Source: Hyphomicrobium_A sp963724945
GTDB lineage: Bacteria; Pseudomonadota; Alphaproteobacteria; Rhizobiales; Hyphomicrobiaceae
Assembly (NCBI GenBank): GCA_963724945.1
Contig: CAVRWL010000002.1
Span: 372,001 to 436,000 of the forward strand
Direction of reading: 5' to 3'
DNA length: 64,000 nucleotides
This document shows positions 9,608-19,679 of the stretch, piece by piece (positions within the stretch are counted from its first letter, which is position 1; every line of letters begins with the position of its first letter). The notes beneath the pieces were generated by a model. The model saw only the letters and a list, made by a program, of their open reading frames with translations. It ran no database searches and was not told where the DNA came from. The translations under genes and the position numbers were made by a program.

Positions 9608-10750
9608 GTGGGAGCGCAGCCAAGACTACTCTACCTCGTCTCCGAGGATTGGTACTTCGTCTCGCACCGCCTTGCGCTCGCTGTCGCGGCCAAGGCCGCC
9701 GGCTTCGATGTCGTGGTTGCCACCCGCGTCGACCGTCAAGGCGACAAGATCCGCGACGCGGGCCTGCGCCTGATCCCTATCGATTTCACCCGCGCGGGCC
9801 TGCATCCATTGCGCGAGCTACGCTCGCTCTACGAGCTCATCTCCCTCTACCTGCGCGAGGCGCCCGATCTCGTGCACAATGTCTCGGTGAAGCCTGTCAT
9901 CTACGGGACGCTTGCTGCGCGCTGCGCGGGCACGAAGGGCATCGTCAACGCGATCATGGGGCTCGGCTGGGTGTTCAGCTCCGACAGCGCCAAGGCGAGA
10001 ACGCTGCGGCCCATCGTCAGAAGCGCCTTGCGGCTGGCGCTTTCCGGGCCTGGCACGCGTACCATCGTGCAGAATGCCGACGACCTGGCGCAAATCATCA
10101 GCCAGCGGCTGGCGCCGCCCGAGTACGTCCGCCTCATCCGCGGCTCTGGTGTCGATCCCAGCAAATACCCAACGCAAGCGCCGCCTAGCGGTATCCCCCT
10201 CGTCGTTCTCCCGGCGCGTCTTATAGCGCCCAAAGGCGTCGGCGAGTTCATGCAGGCGGCCGCAATCCTCAAGGCCGAAGGCATCAATGCCCGCTTCGCG
10301 CTCGTCGGCAGGCCCGATGCCGGCAACCCCACGGCGATCCCACGCCGCGCGATCGACGCCTATGTCGATGCCGGCCACGTCGAGTATTGGGGCTGGCGCG
10401 AAGACATGCCGCAGGTTCTCGGTGCCGCCAGCATCGTCTGTTTGCCGACCTTCTATGGCGAGGGGCTGCCCAAGGCGTTGCTTGAGGCGGCGGCGGCGGC
10501 GCGCGCCATCGTCGCGACCGATGTCCCAGGTTGCCGCGAGATCGTGCGCCCGGGCGAGAACGGTTGGCTCGTCTCCCCGCGCGATGCGCATGCGCTCGCG
10601 GCCTCTTTACGCGAGGCGATCTCGCAGCCGGAGCTTTGCGCGCGCTATGGCGCAGCCGGCCGGCGCATCGTGGAAAGCGAGTTCTCGCTCGAAGCGATCA
10701 TCAAGGACACGCTAGCCGTCTATCACGAGCTCGTGTCGGCACCGCGGTGA
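9608..10750 (+). CDS. Glycosyltransferase family 4 (GT-B fold)
   Basis: 380 residues. N-terminal LLYLVSEDWYFVSHRLALA and C-terminal LPTFYGEGLPKALLEAAAA match GT4 enzymes of surface-glycan clusters; the C-terminal E-x7-E type motif binds the nucleotide sugar. The start is GTG 9608, two bases after the asnB-like stop. It probably adds one sugar to a lipid-linked repeat unit in the cytoplasm. The donor may be a mannose-derived sugar given the adjacent manC, but that is inference. The gene converges with manC, with a 19-base gap. Confidence 0.85.
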   Translation: MGAQPRLLYLVSEDWYFVSHRLALAVAAKAAGFDVVVATRVDRQGDKIRDAGLRLIPIDFTRAGLHPLRELRSLYELISLYLREAPDLVHNVSVKPVIYGTLAARCAGTKGIVNAIMGLGWVFSSDSAKARTLRPIVRSALRLALSGPGTRTIVQNADDLAQIISQRLAPPEYVRLIRGSGVDPSKYPTQAPPSGIPLVVLPARLIAPKGVGEFMQAAAILKAEGINARFALVGRPDAGNPTAIPRRAIDAYVDAGHVEYWGWREDMPQVLGAASIVCLPTFYGEGLPKALLEAAAAARAIVATDVPGCREIVRPGENGWLVSPRDAHALAASLREAISQPELCARYGAAGRRIVESEFSLEAIIKDTLAVYHELVSAPR

Positions 10751-10769
10751 GCGCCTGTGCGCCCGGCAG

Positions 10770-12207
10770 TCAAGCCGTCTCGTCGGGCCCCCGGTGATAG
10801 GCGTCCTCGGAGCGGATGATGTCGTCCTCGCCGAGATAGGTGCCGATCTGCACCTCGACGATCTCAAGCGGCACCTTTCCCGGGTTCTCGAGCCGGTGCC
10901 AGTGGGTCGCGGTGATGTAGACGCTCTCGTTCTCCTGAACGAGCTTCTCGGCCTCGCCTATCGTGACCCTGGCGGTGCCGCGCACCACAACCCAATGCTC
11001 GGAGCGGTGATGGTGCATTTGCATCGACAGCTTGCCCCCGGGCTTCACGTGCAGGAGCTTGACCTGAAAACGGCCGCCGACGCTGAGAACTCTCGAAGTA
11101 GCCCCACGGGCGGTAGTTCCGTAAGTGCTGCTCGTGCTCCTTGCGATTCGACCGCTTGAGCTCGGCAACCAGGCGGGCGACGTCCTCGGCTCGCGCCTTG
11201 TCGGCGACGAGGACGGCGTCGGGCGTATCCACGATGATGAGGTCCTTAACCCCGACGGTCGCCACGAGCGAGCGCCCGCTGTGCACGAGGCAGTCGCTCG
11301 TCTCCATGAGCAGGGCGTCTCCCTCCACGACGTTCCCTTGCTCGTCGCGATCGGGGGCGATCCTCCACAGCGACGACCAGGAGCCGAGGTCGCTCCAGCC
11401 GACGTCGAGCGGCAGCATGGCCGCTGCCTCGGTCTTCTCCATGACGGCATAGTCGACCGAAATCTGCGGCGAGGCGGCGAAGGCCGCGCGGTCGAGCCGC
11501 AGAAACCCCAAGTCTTGCGTCGCCTTATCGAGCGCGTTGCGCGCGGCCTCCAGAATGTCAGGTGCGAAACGTCCGAGCTCGGCCAAGTACGTGCGTGCGC
11601 TCAACACGAAAATGCCGCTGTTCCAATAGTAGTCGCCGGCGGCCAGGTACTGCTCCGCGCGCGCCCGGTCTGGCTTCTCGCAGAAGGCGTCGACGGCAAA
11701 TCCTCCGGCTGCGCCCTCGAGCGGAGCACCGCGGCGGATATAGCCGTAGCCCGTATGCGGCTCGGCCGGCTTGATGCCGAAAAGGACGAGCCGACCGGAG
11801 CTGGCGATGGCCGCCGCCGCCTTTATGCCATCGACAAATCTCGGCTCGTCCCTCACCACGTGGTCCGAGGGCATGACCGCCAACACCGCGTCGGGGTCCT
11901 GGCTCGCCGCGAACAGGGCGGCGACGGCGATGGCGGGCGCGGTATTGCGGGCGACGGGCTCCAGAATGAGCGCCTGCGGCTGCAAATCTGCGCGCTGCAC
12001 CTCATCGAGCAGCAGGAAGCGGTGGTCGTCATTTGAGACGACGATGGGCGCCGCGAAGTCTCCGGAGCCGAGCCGACGCAGCGTCGTCCCCAGCAGGCTA
12101 TCGCCTTTCCCGTTGAAGAAGCGGATGAACTGCTTAGGATACCTTGCCCGCGACAAGGGCCACAGACGAGTTCCGGAGCCGCCGGACAGAATGACAGGCA
12201 CAATCAT
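10770..12207 (-). CDS. manC: Mannose-1-phosphate guanylyltransferase / mannose-6-phosphate isomerase (one frameshift)
   Basis: Bifunctional type II enzyme making GDP-mannose. The start is ATG 12207 (MIVPVILSGGSGTRLWPLSR, the pyrophosphorylase signature), and EKPDRARAEQYL contains the sugar-binding lysine. The C-terminal cupin domain has MHHHRSEHWVVVRGTA and THWHRLENPG. The frame breaks at about 11089: after NYRPWGYFES one extra base separates the two frames, and removing it restores a continuous VGGRFQVKLLHVKPGG. The total length of about 478 residues is normal for the family. The break is almost certainly a sequencing error. Confidence 0.85.
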
Positions 12208-12535
12208 GGCCAAACGTTTGGATCTAACGGGTGCAACTGGGCAGCGATGATACGGCATCGACCACGTAGCGTCGCCGAATGCTGTCGTCCAAGATACCTG
12301 AAGAAGATAGTGAACATCATTGAGAACGTGAGCCGCTCCGGTGAGAACCAGAAATGCATGGCAATTCCGCGATGAATATGCACGCTTTCGCCGGCACCGA
12401 ACAGTGCCGCCCTCTCGCTCGGTGCGCCCCGCTCACCTCATAGTGGATGGCTCGCGGAGACCGCAACAAAGGCATACTCCCGCCGGCGCCTGCAGCGGCA
12501 CACCTCAAACCGCATCGGCATGGGGGTAGCGGGGG
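12208..12535. other. Intergenic region between manC and the hyf-like operon
   Basis: About 330 bases between two divergently transcribed units, so it should hold both promoters. I see no conserved ORF, no clear sigma-70 -35/-10 pair and no strong hairpin. The only clear signal is the GGGGG purine run just before ATG 12536, which serves as the ribosome binding site of the first hyf-like gene. Confidence 0.5.
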
Positions 12536-14548
12536 ATGTCGCTCGCGGCCGTACTTTGGGGAGTGGCGGCGCTGCTCGCCATCGCCGTTCTAGGGATTGC
12601 CGCCCAACGGCACCCGCTCGGCTCCCGCCTGATCTATCTCCTCAGCTTCGTCGTCTCCCTCGCAATCCTCCTCGTCGCCGGCAACGCGCTTCTAAAGGGC
12701 GCCTCTGCGCCGGACCACTTGGTACTGCCCGTCGGGCTGCCGTGGATCGGCGCGCATTTCGCGCTCGACGGGCTCGCCGCGTTCTTCCTCGTCGTAGTCA
12801 ATCTCGGCGGCAGTGCGGCCAGCTTGTTCGGTGTCGGCTACGGCCGGCACGAGGCCACGCCAGGCCGCGTGCTGCCATTCTTTTCGGCGTTCCTTGCCAG
12901 CATGAACCTCGTTGTCATCGCGGCGGATGCCTTCACGTTCCTGTTCTCCTGGGAGCTCATGTCGCTTACGTCGTGGGCGCTCGTGATGGCGCACCACCAC
13001 GACCGCGACAACCGTTACGCGGGCTACGTCTACATCGTGATGGCGAGCTTCGGCACGCTCGCGCTGCTGCTCGCCTTTGGCCTGCTCGCCGGACCGGCGG
13101 GAAGCTACGCGTTTGCCGACATGCGCGGGGTCGCGCACGCCGCGTGGCTGCCAGGACTGGTGCTGATCCTCGCGCTCTTGGGTGCAGGCTCGAAGGCCGG
13201 TGTCGTTCCCTTGCACGCCTGGCTGCCGCTTGCCCACCCCGCCGCCCCGAGCCAGGTCTCCGCGCTTCTAAGCGGCGTGATGACGAAAGTTGCCGTTTAC
13301 GGCTTCGTGCGCCTCGTGTTCGACCTATCGGGCGCTCCGCAATGGTGGTGGGGCATGCTGGTGCTCATAATCGGCGGCATCACGGCGGTGATGGGCGTCC
13401 TCTACGCTTTGATGCAGCACGACTTGAAGCGCCTGCTCGCCTACCACACCGTTGAGAACATCGGCATCATCTTCATCGGGCTGGGTCTCGCGCTCGCGTT
13501 CGAGGCAAACGGCATGGGCTGGGCGGCGGCTCTGGCGCTCACTGCGGCCCTCTTCCACGTATTCAATCACAGCGTCTTCAAGAGCCTCTTGTTCTTCGGT
13601 TCCGGTGCGGTGCTGGGCGCAACGGGCGAGCGCGACATGGAGCACCTCGGCGGACTCATCCATCGCATGCCGCAGACAGCCTTCGTCTTTCTCGTCGGCT
13701 GCATCGCGATCTCGGCCCTTCCGCCGCTCAACGGCTTCGTCTCCGAGTGGCTGACCTTCCAAGCGATCCTGATGAGCCCCGAGCTGCCGCAGTGGGGCCT
13801 CAAGTTCGCCGTCCCGGCCGTCGGGGCCCTGCTCGCGCTCTCGGCCGCTCTCGCTGCCACGTGCTTCGTAAAGGCGTTCGGCGTGAGCTTCCTCGGCCGT
13901 CCCCGATCGATTGCGGCCGCGCGCGCCCACGAGACCGACCGCTGGTCGCTCGCAGCCATGTACACGCTCGCCGCCCTGTGCCTCATCGCCGGCACGTTGC
14001 CGGGCCTTTTCCTCGACGCGCTGGCGCCTGCCGTCACGGCCGGCGTTGGCAGCCATATTCCGACCCAGAGCGGCCTTGCTTGGTTATCGATCGTGCCCAT
14101 CGGTGAGAGCCGCAGCTCCTACAACGGCCTTCTCGTCTTCTTGTTCATCGCCGGCTCCGCCGCGCTGACCGCCTACGTCATCCACAGGATGGCGACGAGC
14201 GCGCTGCGGCGCGCGCCACCTTGGGATTGCGGCTTTCCCGATCCCAACCCTGCAACGCAGTACACCGCCTCGAGCTTCGCCCAGCCGATCCGCCGCGTGT
14301 TCGGCGACCTCGCCTTCCACGCGCGCGAGCGCGTCGCGATGCCGCCGCCAGGCGACCCAAGCCCGGCTCGGCTCGATGTCACGATGCACGATCTCATCTG
14401 GGACGCGTGCTATGCGCCGATCGCGCGCGGAGTCGAGATCGCGGCCGACCGGCTCAACTATCTGCAGTTCCTGACCATCCGCCGCTACTTGAGCTTCGTG
14501 TTCATAGCTCTCGTGGGCCTGCTCCTGGTGGTGGCGATATGGCCTTGA
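12536..14548 (+). CDS. hyfB: Hydrogenase-4-like subunit B (NuoL/M/N-type proton-pumping membrane subunit)
   Basis: 670 residues, with about 16 hydrophobic segments. It belongs to the MrpA/NuoL/M/N antiporter-like family and carries the conserved Lys/His motifs SKAGVVPLHAWLPLAHP and LLSGVMTKVAVYGFVR, plus HVFNHSVFKSLLFFGSGAV, expected of an ion-translocating subunit. The C-terminal soluble part contains WDCGFPDP, typical of HyfB/HycC-like proteins. It is the first gene of a six-gene operon; its TGA overlaps the start region of the next gene. It would conserve energy by proton or sodium translocation in the inner membrane. Confidence 0.88.
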   Translation: MSLAAVLWGVAALLAIAVLGIAAQRHPLGSRLIYLLSFVVSLAILLVAGNALLKGASAPDHLVLPVGLPWIGAHFALDGLAAFFLVVVNLGGSAASLFGVGYGRHEATPGRVLPFFSAFLASMNLVVIAADAFTFLFSWELMSLTSWALVMAHHHDRDNRYAGYVYIVMASFGTLALLLAFGLLAGPAGSYAFADMRGVAHAAWLPGLVLILALLGAGSKAGVVPLHAWLPLAHPAAPSQVSALLSGVMTKVAVYGFVRLVFDLSGAPQWWWGMLVLIIGGITAVMGVLYALMQHDLKRLLAYHTVENIGIIFIGLGLALAFEANGMGWAAALALTAALFHVFNHSVFKSLLFFGSGAVLGATGERDMEHLGGLIHRMPQTAFVFLVGCIAISALPPLNGFVSEWLTFQAILMSPELPQWGLKFAVPAVGALLALSAALAATCFVKAFGVSFLGRPRSIAAARAHETDRWSLAAMYTLAALCLIAGTLPGLFLDALAPAVTAGVGSHIPTQSGLAWLSIVPIGESRSSYNGLLVFLFIAGSAALTAYVIHRMATSALRRAPPWDCGFPDPNPATQYTASSFAQPIRRVFGDLAFHARERVAMPPPGDPSPARLDVTMHDLIWDACYAPIARGVEIAADRLNYLQFLTIRRYLSFVFIALVGLLLVVAIWP

Positions 14549-15493
14549 TGCACAGTCTCGCCGTCCAAGGCGCCCAGATGCTCCTCGTCCTCGCGCTCGC
14601 CCCGTTGTTGTTGGGCTTCACGCGCAAGGTCAAGGCGCGGCTCCTCTACCGCAAAGGCCCGCCCGTTCTGCAGCCCTACCGCGACCTCGCCCGGCTCATG
14701 CGCAAGGAGGCCGTGCTGGCCGAGAACGCCTCCTGGCTGTTCCGCTGCTGCACCCTATCTCATCTTCGCCACGACATGGGTCGCCGCCGCGCTCATCCCG
14801 ACCTTTGCGACGGGGCTCTACTTTAGCTGGTCGGCCGACCTCATCGCGATCACCGCGCTCCTCGGTCTCGCGCGCTTTCTTCTGGCGCTCGCCGGCATGG
14901 ACGTCGGCACGAGCTTCGGCGGCTTGGGCTCAAGCCGCGAGATGCTGTTCGCCTCGCTCGCCGAGCCCGCCATGATCATGATCGTGTTCACGGTGGCACT
15001 CGTCGCCGGCTCGACGCAGCTTTCAGCCATCGCCAGCTTCATGCTGACCCAAGGGGGCTTGCGCGTCTCGCTCGGGCTTGCCCTCGTCGCGCTCATCATC
15101 GTCGCGATCGCGGAGAACGCCCGCATTCCCGTCGACAACCCGGCGACGCACCTCGAGCTCACCATGGTGCACGAGGCGATGGTGCTCGAGTACTCGGGCC
15201 GCTATCTGGCGTTGATCGAGCTCGCCGCGGCGCTCAAGCTCGTGGTCTATACCTCGCTCATCGCCTGCATCTTCGTGCCTTGGGGACTCGCCGCGAGCGG
15301 CAGCGGCACAGCTGCCTACGCCGTCGGCGCCACCGCCTACCTCGGCAAGCTGTTGGCCGGGGGCTTCATGCTCGCCGCGTTCGAAACTTCGATCGCCAAG
15401 ATGCGCGTCTTCCGCGTGCCGGAGTTCCTCGGCGCCGCGCTCATGCTCGGCTTGCTCGCTACCTTGCTGCTCTTCGTCTCGCGGAGCTTCTGA
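14539..15493 (+). CDS. hyfC: Hydrogenase-4-like subunit C (NuoH-type membrane subunit; one frameshift)
   Basis: NuoH/HycD family membrane protein that anchors the peripheral arm and lines the quinone-side cavity. Starts are ATG 14539 or ATG 14548, both overlapping the hyfB stop. Visible motifs are RLLYRKGPPVLQPYRDLARL at the N-terminus and ENARIPVDNPATHLELTMVH, the family signature. The frame breaks near 14743: after NASWLFR one extra base must be removed to continue as PYLIFATTWVAAALIP. The stop at 15491-15493 overlaps the hyfE start (TGATG). With the frame restored, the length of about 318 residues is normal. Confidence 0.85.
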
Positions 15494-16155
15494 TGGAGAC
15501 GTTCCCGTTCGACGTCGCTCATATGCTCGCGGGCCTCATGGTGCTCGTGAGCTTCCTGCTCCTCTACCAGGACCGCATGCTTGGCCTGATCAAGATCTTC
15601 GCCCTGCACGCCCTCGTGCTCACGGCCTCCGTCGCCTGGCAGGCGCACATTCAAGACGCGCCTCACCTCTACATCACGGCCGCCATCGCGCTTCTCCTTA
15701 AGGCGATCATGATACCGATCGCGCTGAGCAGCATGGTCGTGCGTCTCAAGATCCACCGCACGATCGAGACGGTGGGCGGCATCGGCCCCACCATGCTGCT
15801 CGGCATGGGGCTCGTCGCCCTCTCCATGGTGGTCATGCTGCGAGCCACGGCCGGCGCCGATCCGTTAGCGCGCGAGGACCTTGCCTTCGCCCTCTCCGTC
15901 GTGCTGCTCGGGCTGTTGATGATGGTGACGCGCCGCAACGCCGTCAGCCAAGTCGTCGGCTTCATGTCGATCGAGAATGGCCTCATTCTCGCCGCCGCCG
16001 GCGCCAAGGGCATGCCGTTCGTGGTTGAGATCAGCGTCGCCTTCTCGGTCCTCGTCGCCTTCATCGTGATCGGCGTGTTCCTTTTCCGCATCCGCGAGCG
16101 CTTCGATGACGTCGACATCGAGGCCATGCAGGAATTCCGGGGCGAGCGCCGATGA
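15493..16155 (+). CDS. hyfE: Hydrogenase-4-like subunit E (NuoK-like membrane subunit)
   Basis: 220 residues, six or seven hydrophobic segments, HyfE family (its C-terminal half resembles NuoK). Motifs include RRNAVSQVVGFMSIENGLILAA, where the conserved glutamate of NuoK-like helices is visible (written here as FMSIENG). The start ATG 15493 overlaps the hyfC TGA, and the end overlaps the hyfF start at 16152, so translation is coupled along the operon. It would form part of the proton path in the membrane arm. Confidence 0.88.
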   Translation: METFPFDVAHMLAGLMVLVSFLLLYQDRMLGLIKIFALHALVLTASVAWQAHIQDAPHLYITAAIALLLKAIMIPIALSSMVVRLKIHRTIETVGGIGPTMLLGMGLVALSMVVMLRATAGADPLAREDLAFALSVVLLGLLMMVTRRNAVSQVVGFMSIENGLILAAAGAKGMPFVVEISVAFSVLVAFIVIGVFLFRIRERFDDVDIEAMQEFRGERR

Positions 16156-17611
16156 TGACGTCCTTGGCCGGCCTCCAGCTCAATCCCTTGACGGCGATCC
16201 TCGCCATTCCCGCGGTTGCCGCCGTGCTGCTCGCAGCGCTGCCCGGCTATCGTCTGACGGCTCGTCTCAACGTGCTGGCAACGCTTCTGACCTTCATCGC
16301 CGCTCTTGCGCTCGTTGTCGGCGGCCGCCGCCCGGCGAGTTCCTGTTCGTCGACGATCTATCGACCGTCTTCGTCGTGCTCGGCACGTTCGTCGGCTTCA
16401 CCACCGCCGTGTTCAGCGCCAGCTATATCGCGCACGAGGTCGACATCGGCCGGCTGACGCGGGGCAACCTGCGTTTCTATCACGCGCTCTATCAGGTTTT
16501 AATGTTCGCCATGAACTTGGCGCTCATCTCCAACAACATCGGCCTCATGTGGGTGGCGATCGAGCTCGCGACGCTCACCACCATCATGATGGTCGGCATC
16601 TACCGCACGCACGAGGCGCTGGAGGCGGCGTGGAAATATTTCATCCTCGGCAGCGTCGGCATTGCGATGGCGCTGTTCGGCACGATCCTCGTCTACATGG
16701 CGGCGCAGCCCGTGGTTGGTGAAGGCCAGAGCGCCATGGTGTGGACCACGCTCGTCGCGCAGGCGCACGGCTTCAACCCGGCGCTGCTCAACGTCGCCTT
16801 CATCTTCCTCATGCTCGGCTACGGCACCAAAGTCGGCCTCGCGCCGCTGCACGCCTGGCTGCCCGACGCCCACGCCGAGGGCCCGACGCCGATCTCGGCG
16901 ATCCTTTCTGGCCTTCTGCTCAACGTCGCGCTCTATGCGGTGCTACGCTACAAGATCCTGCTTGCGGCGAACCCCGCGGCGATCGCACCCGGGCCCTTGA
17001 TGGTCACGCTCGGTCTCGTGTCGCTCATCTTCGCCGCCTTCATGCTCTACCGCCGGCGCGACATCAAACGCTTCTTCGCCTACTCCTCGATCGAGCACAT
17101 GGGCATCGTGACGTTCGCGTTCGGCATGGGCGGCCCACTCGCCAACTTCGCCGGCCTCCTGCACATGGCCATGCACAGCTTGACCAAGTCGGCGATCTTC
17201 TTCGCGGTCGGGCACGTCGCGCAGGTGAAGCGCACGCAGCGGCTCGCCGACATCAGCGGGCTCACAGAAAGCCACCCCCTGCTCGGCTGGGGACTCGTCC
17301 TCGGCGTCGTTGCCATCGCCGGACTGCCGCCGCTCGGCATCTTCATGAGCGAGTTTCTGCTCGTTAGCTCGACATTTGCGCGCGAACCATGGCTGGCCGT
17401 TGCGCTGGTGCTAGGCCTTCTCATAGCGTTGGGCGCCCTGTTCCTTCGCCTGGGGCAGATCGCCTTCGGCACGCCGTCGGCAGGAACCGATCCCGTGAAA
17501 GCCTCCTACGTGCCGATGTTCGCGCATCTGGCGCTGGTGCTGGCCGCCGGTATCTTCCTGCCGCCGCTGCTCGTCGAATGGTTTCAGAACGTCGCGCGGC
17601 TCTTGGGGTGA
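16152..17611 (+). CDS. hyfF: Hydrogenase-4-like subunit F (NuoL/M/N-type; one frameshift)
   Basis: Second antiporter-like subunit, about 486 residues. Conserved motifs: GLAPLHAWLPDAHAEGPTP, ISAILSGLLLNVALYAVLRY, HMAMHSLTKSAIFFAVGHV and AGLPPLGIFMSEF. Start ATG 16152 overlaps the hyfE end. The first 59 codons read MMTSLAGLQLNPL and then a hydrophobic segment; the frame breaks near 16320-16332 in a run of CG repeats, after which PPGEFLFVDDLSTVFVVLG continues the family. The break lies in a compositionally simple GGCGGCCGCCGCCC stretch, a typical place for a miscalled base. Confidence 0.85.
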
Positions 17612-17622
17612 GGAGCGGGCCC

Positions 17623-19134
17623 ATGTCGTTTTTGTCGGCACTGATCGATCGCGGCGCTCCCGTCGCGGCACATCGCCCCTGGCCGCGCGTCGAGCTCGAT
17701 AAGGAGACGTGGCGCGCTGCGATCGTCGGCCTCGCTGCCGGAGAGGTGACGCTTCTCGGGCTGTGGAGCGACGGCAAGGATGTCCACATGGCTCTCCTCG
17801 AGGGCACCGAGATCGCGGTCGTCAGCGTGGCCGTACGCAACAACGCCTTCCCGTCCGTGGGCCTGAGCCATCCTCCCGCGCTGCGTCTGGAGCGCACGAT
17901 CCGCGATCTTTATGGCATCGAGCCTGAGGACTGCCCCGATCTGCGCCCCTGGCTCGACCACAACCGTTGGGGCGTGCGCCACCCACTCGGGAAGCTAGAG
18001 ACCGTGGCGCCCGACGGCGCCGCCTATGCCTTCTATCCGGCCGAGGGCCCGCCGCTGCACCAGATCCCGGTCGGCCCCGTGCACGCCGGCATCATCGAGC
18101 CGGGGCATTTCCGCTTCCACGCCAACGGCGAGACGGTGGTGCGGCTGGAGGAGCGGCTCGGATATGTGCACAAGGGCATCGAGGGTCTGCTTGCGGGCGC
18201 AGCAATCGAGCGCGGCGCCAAACTCGCCGGACGCACGAGTGGCGACAGCACGGTCGCCTACGCCGTTGCATTCGCGCAGGCCATCGAGGCGGCGCTCGCC
18301 GTTGCGCCGCCGCCGCGCGCCCAATGGCTGCGCGCGCTGATGACAGAGCTTGAGCGCATGGCCAACCACTTCGGCGACATCGGCGCCATCTGCAACGACG
18401 CCTCGTTCTCGGTCATGCTCGCGCATTGCGGGGCGCTGCGCGAGCGCGTCTTGCGCGCGGCCGAGGCCTGCTTCGGCCATCGGCTGATGATGGATCGCGT
18501 CGTCCCCGGGGGAACCGCCACCGACCTCGACGATACGGGCGCCCTCGCCCTGCGCGCGCTTCTCGTGCACGTCCGCTTGACCTTCCCGCAACTCGTCACG
18601 CTCTACGATCGGACCGCGTCACTGCAGGACCGCACCGTCTCGACTGGCAGCCTGAAAAAAGAGCTGGCGCTCCAGTACGGAGCCGGCGGCTTCATCGGCC
18701 GCGCCTCGGGACGCGCGATCGATGCGCGGCGCACACCCGGCTACGCTCCCTACGCCGAGCTCGATTTCGACGTGCCCGTTCGCGAGGACGGCGACGTCAA
18801 CGCGCGCGTCTGGATTCGCATTCGCGAGGTGGAGGAAAGCCTTGCGATCATAGAGCAAATCCTCGACCGGCTGCCCGGCGGAGCCGTACGCGTCGACATC
18901 GGTGCGCCGCGATCGGGCGCCTGCGAGGGCCTTGGGCTCGCGGAAGGGTTCCGCGGCGACATCCTCGTGTGGGTGCGCCTCAATGCCGACGGGGCAATCG
19001 CGCACGCCCACTTCCGCGATCCGTCATGGTTCCAGTGGCCGCTTCTGGAGGCTGCGATCGAGGGCAACATCGTCGCCGACTTCCCGCTGTGCAACAAATC
19101 CTTCAACTGCTCCTACTCAGGAGCCGACCTGTGA
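17623..19134 (+). CDS. hyfG: Hydrogenase-4 large-subunit-like protein lacking the N-terminal NiFe cysteine pair (Ehr type)
   Basis: 503 residues. The N-terminal NuoC-like domain includes ERTIRDLYGIEPEDCPD; the C-terminal NuoD/NiFe large-subunit-like domain includes HVGIIEPGHFRF-like and GYVHKGIEGLL segments. Canonical [NiFe] subunits carry RxCGxC here, but this protein reads R204-T-S-G-D-S209, with Ser at both nickel-ligand positions. The C-terminal DPCxxC motif is replaced by D-F-P-L-C490-N-K-S-F-N-C496. The protein therefore probably cannot bind a NiFe site. This fits energy-converting hydrogenase-related (Ehr) complexes, whose substrate is unknown. No hydrogenase maturation gene is in the window. 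The start is ATG 17623, 12 bases after the hyfF stop. Confidence 0.85.
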   Translation: MSFLSALIDRGAPVAAHRPWPRVELDKETWRAAIVGLAAGEVTLLGLWSDGKDVHMALLEGTEIAVVSVAVRNNAFPSVGLSHPPALRLERTIRDLYGIEPEDCPDLRPWLDHNRWGVRHPLGKLETVAPDGAAYAFYPAEGPPLHQIPVGPVHAGIIEPGHFRFHANGETVVRLEERLGYVHKGIEGLLAGAAIERGAKLAGRTSGDSTVAYAVAFAQAIEAALAVAPPPRAQWLRALMTELERMANHFGDIGAICNDASFSVMLAHCGALRERVLRAAEACFGHRLMMDRVVPGGTATDLDDTGALALRALLVHVRLTFPQLVTLYDRTASLQDRTVSTGSLKKELALQYGAGGFIGRASGRAIDARRTPGYAPYAELDFDVPVREDGDVNARVWIRIREVEESLAIIEQILDRLPGGAVRVDIGAPRSGACEGLGLAEGFRGDILVWVRLNADGAIAHAHFRDPSWFQWPLLEAAIEGNIVADFPLCNKSFNCSYSGADL

Positions 19135-19141
19135 TGGGCCG

Positions 19142-19672
19142 ATGCGCACACTGCTCTTGAAAAGTCTGATCAGCCGCCCGCTGACGGAGCCGGCGCCGCC
19201 AGAGACCGACGCGGCCCTCGCCGAGCTTGCGCAAGCGCTCGAGCGCACAGCGCGCCGCCGCTTGGGCCGCAGCCTCTCGATCCGCGAGGTCGACGCCGGC
19301 TCCTGCAACGGCTGCGAATTGGAGATCCACGCGCTCAGCAACGTATTCTACGACCTGGAGCGCTTCGGGCTGCACTTCGTCGCCTCCCCACGCCACGCCG
19401 ACGTGCTCTTGGTCACGGGCCCCGTGACCAAGAACATGCGCGAAGGGCTCGAGCGCACGTATCGAGCGACGCCCGATCCGAAATGGGTCGTCGCCGTCGG
19501 CGACTGCGCCGCGAACGGCGGGCTCTTCGCGAAGAGCTACGCGTGCGTCGGCGGCGTGGGGGAGGTGATCCCCGTCGACTTGCATATCCCGGGTTGCCCA
19601 CCGAGCCCGACCGCGCTCCTGCAGGGCCTCATCGCGCTCGTGGAAACGTGCAGCCGGTCCCACAAGGCATAA
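19142..19672 (+). CDS. hyfI: Hydrogenase-4-like subunit I (NuoB-type 4Fe-4S protein)
   Basis: 176 residues, NuoB/HycG family electron-transfer subunit. The cysteines for the proximal 4Fe-4S cluster are retained: GSCNGCELEIHAL, VGDCAANGG and HIPGCPPSPTALLQG. So the electron wire next to the former active site is intact although the large subunit lacks nickel ligands. The start is ATG 19142, 7 bases after the hyfG stop. It is the last gene of the operon; the oppositely oriented lon gene ends 7 bases downstream. No HyfA- or HyfH-like ferredoxin subunit and no HyfD are present. Confidence 0.88.
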   Translation: MRTLLLKSLISRPLTEPAPPETDAALAELAQALERTARRRLGRSLSIREVDAGSCNGCELEIHALSNVFYDLERFGLHFVASPRHADVLLVTGPVTKNMREGLERTYRATPDPKWVVAVGDCAANGGLFAKSYACVGGVGEVIPVDLHIPGCPPSPTALLQGLIALVETCSRSHKA

Positions 19673-19679
19673 ACGCCGC

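Noticed and set aside
12536..19672. Calling the hyf-like operon a hydrogen-evolving formate hydrogenlyase
   Set aside because: No N-terminal NiFe cysteine pair in the large subunit, no maturation genes and no formate dehydrogenase in the window.
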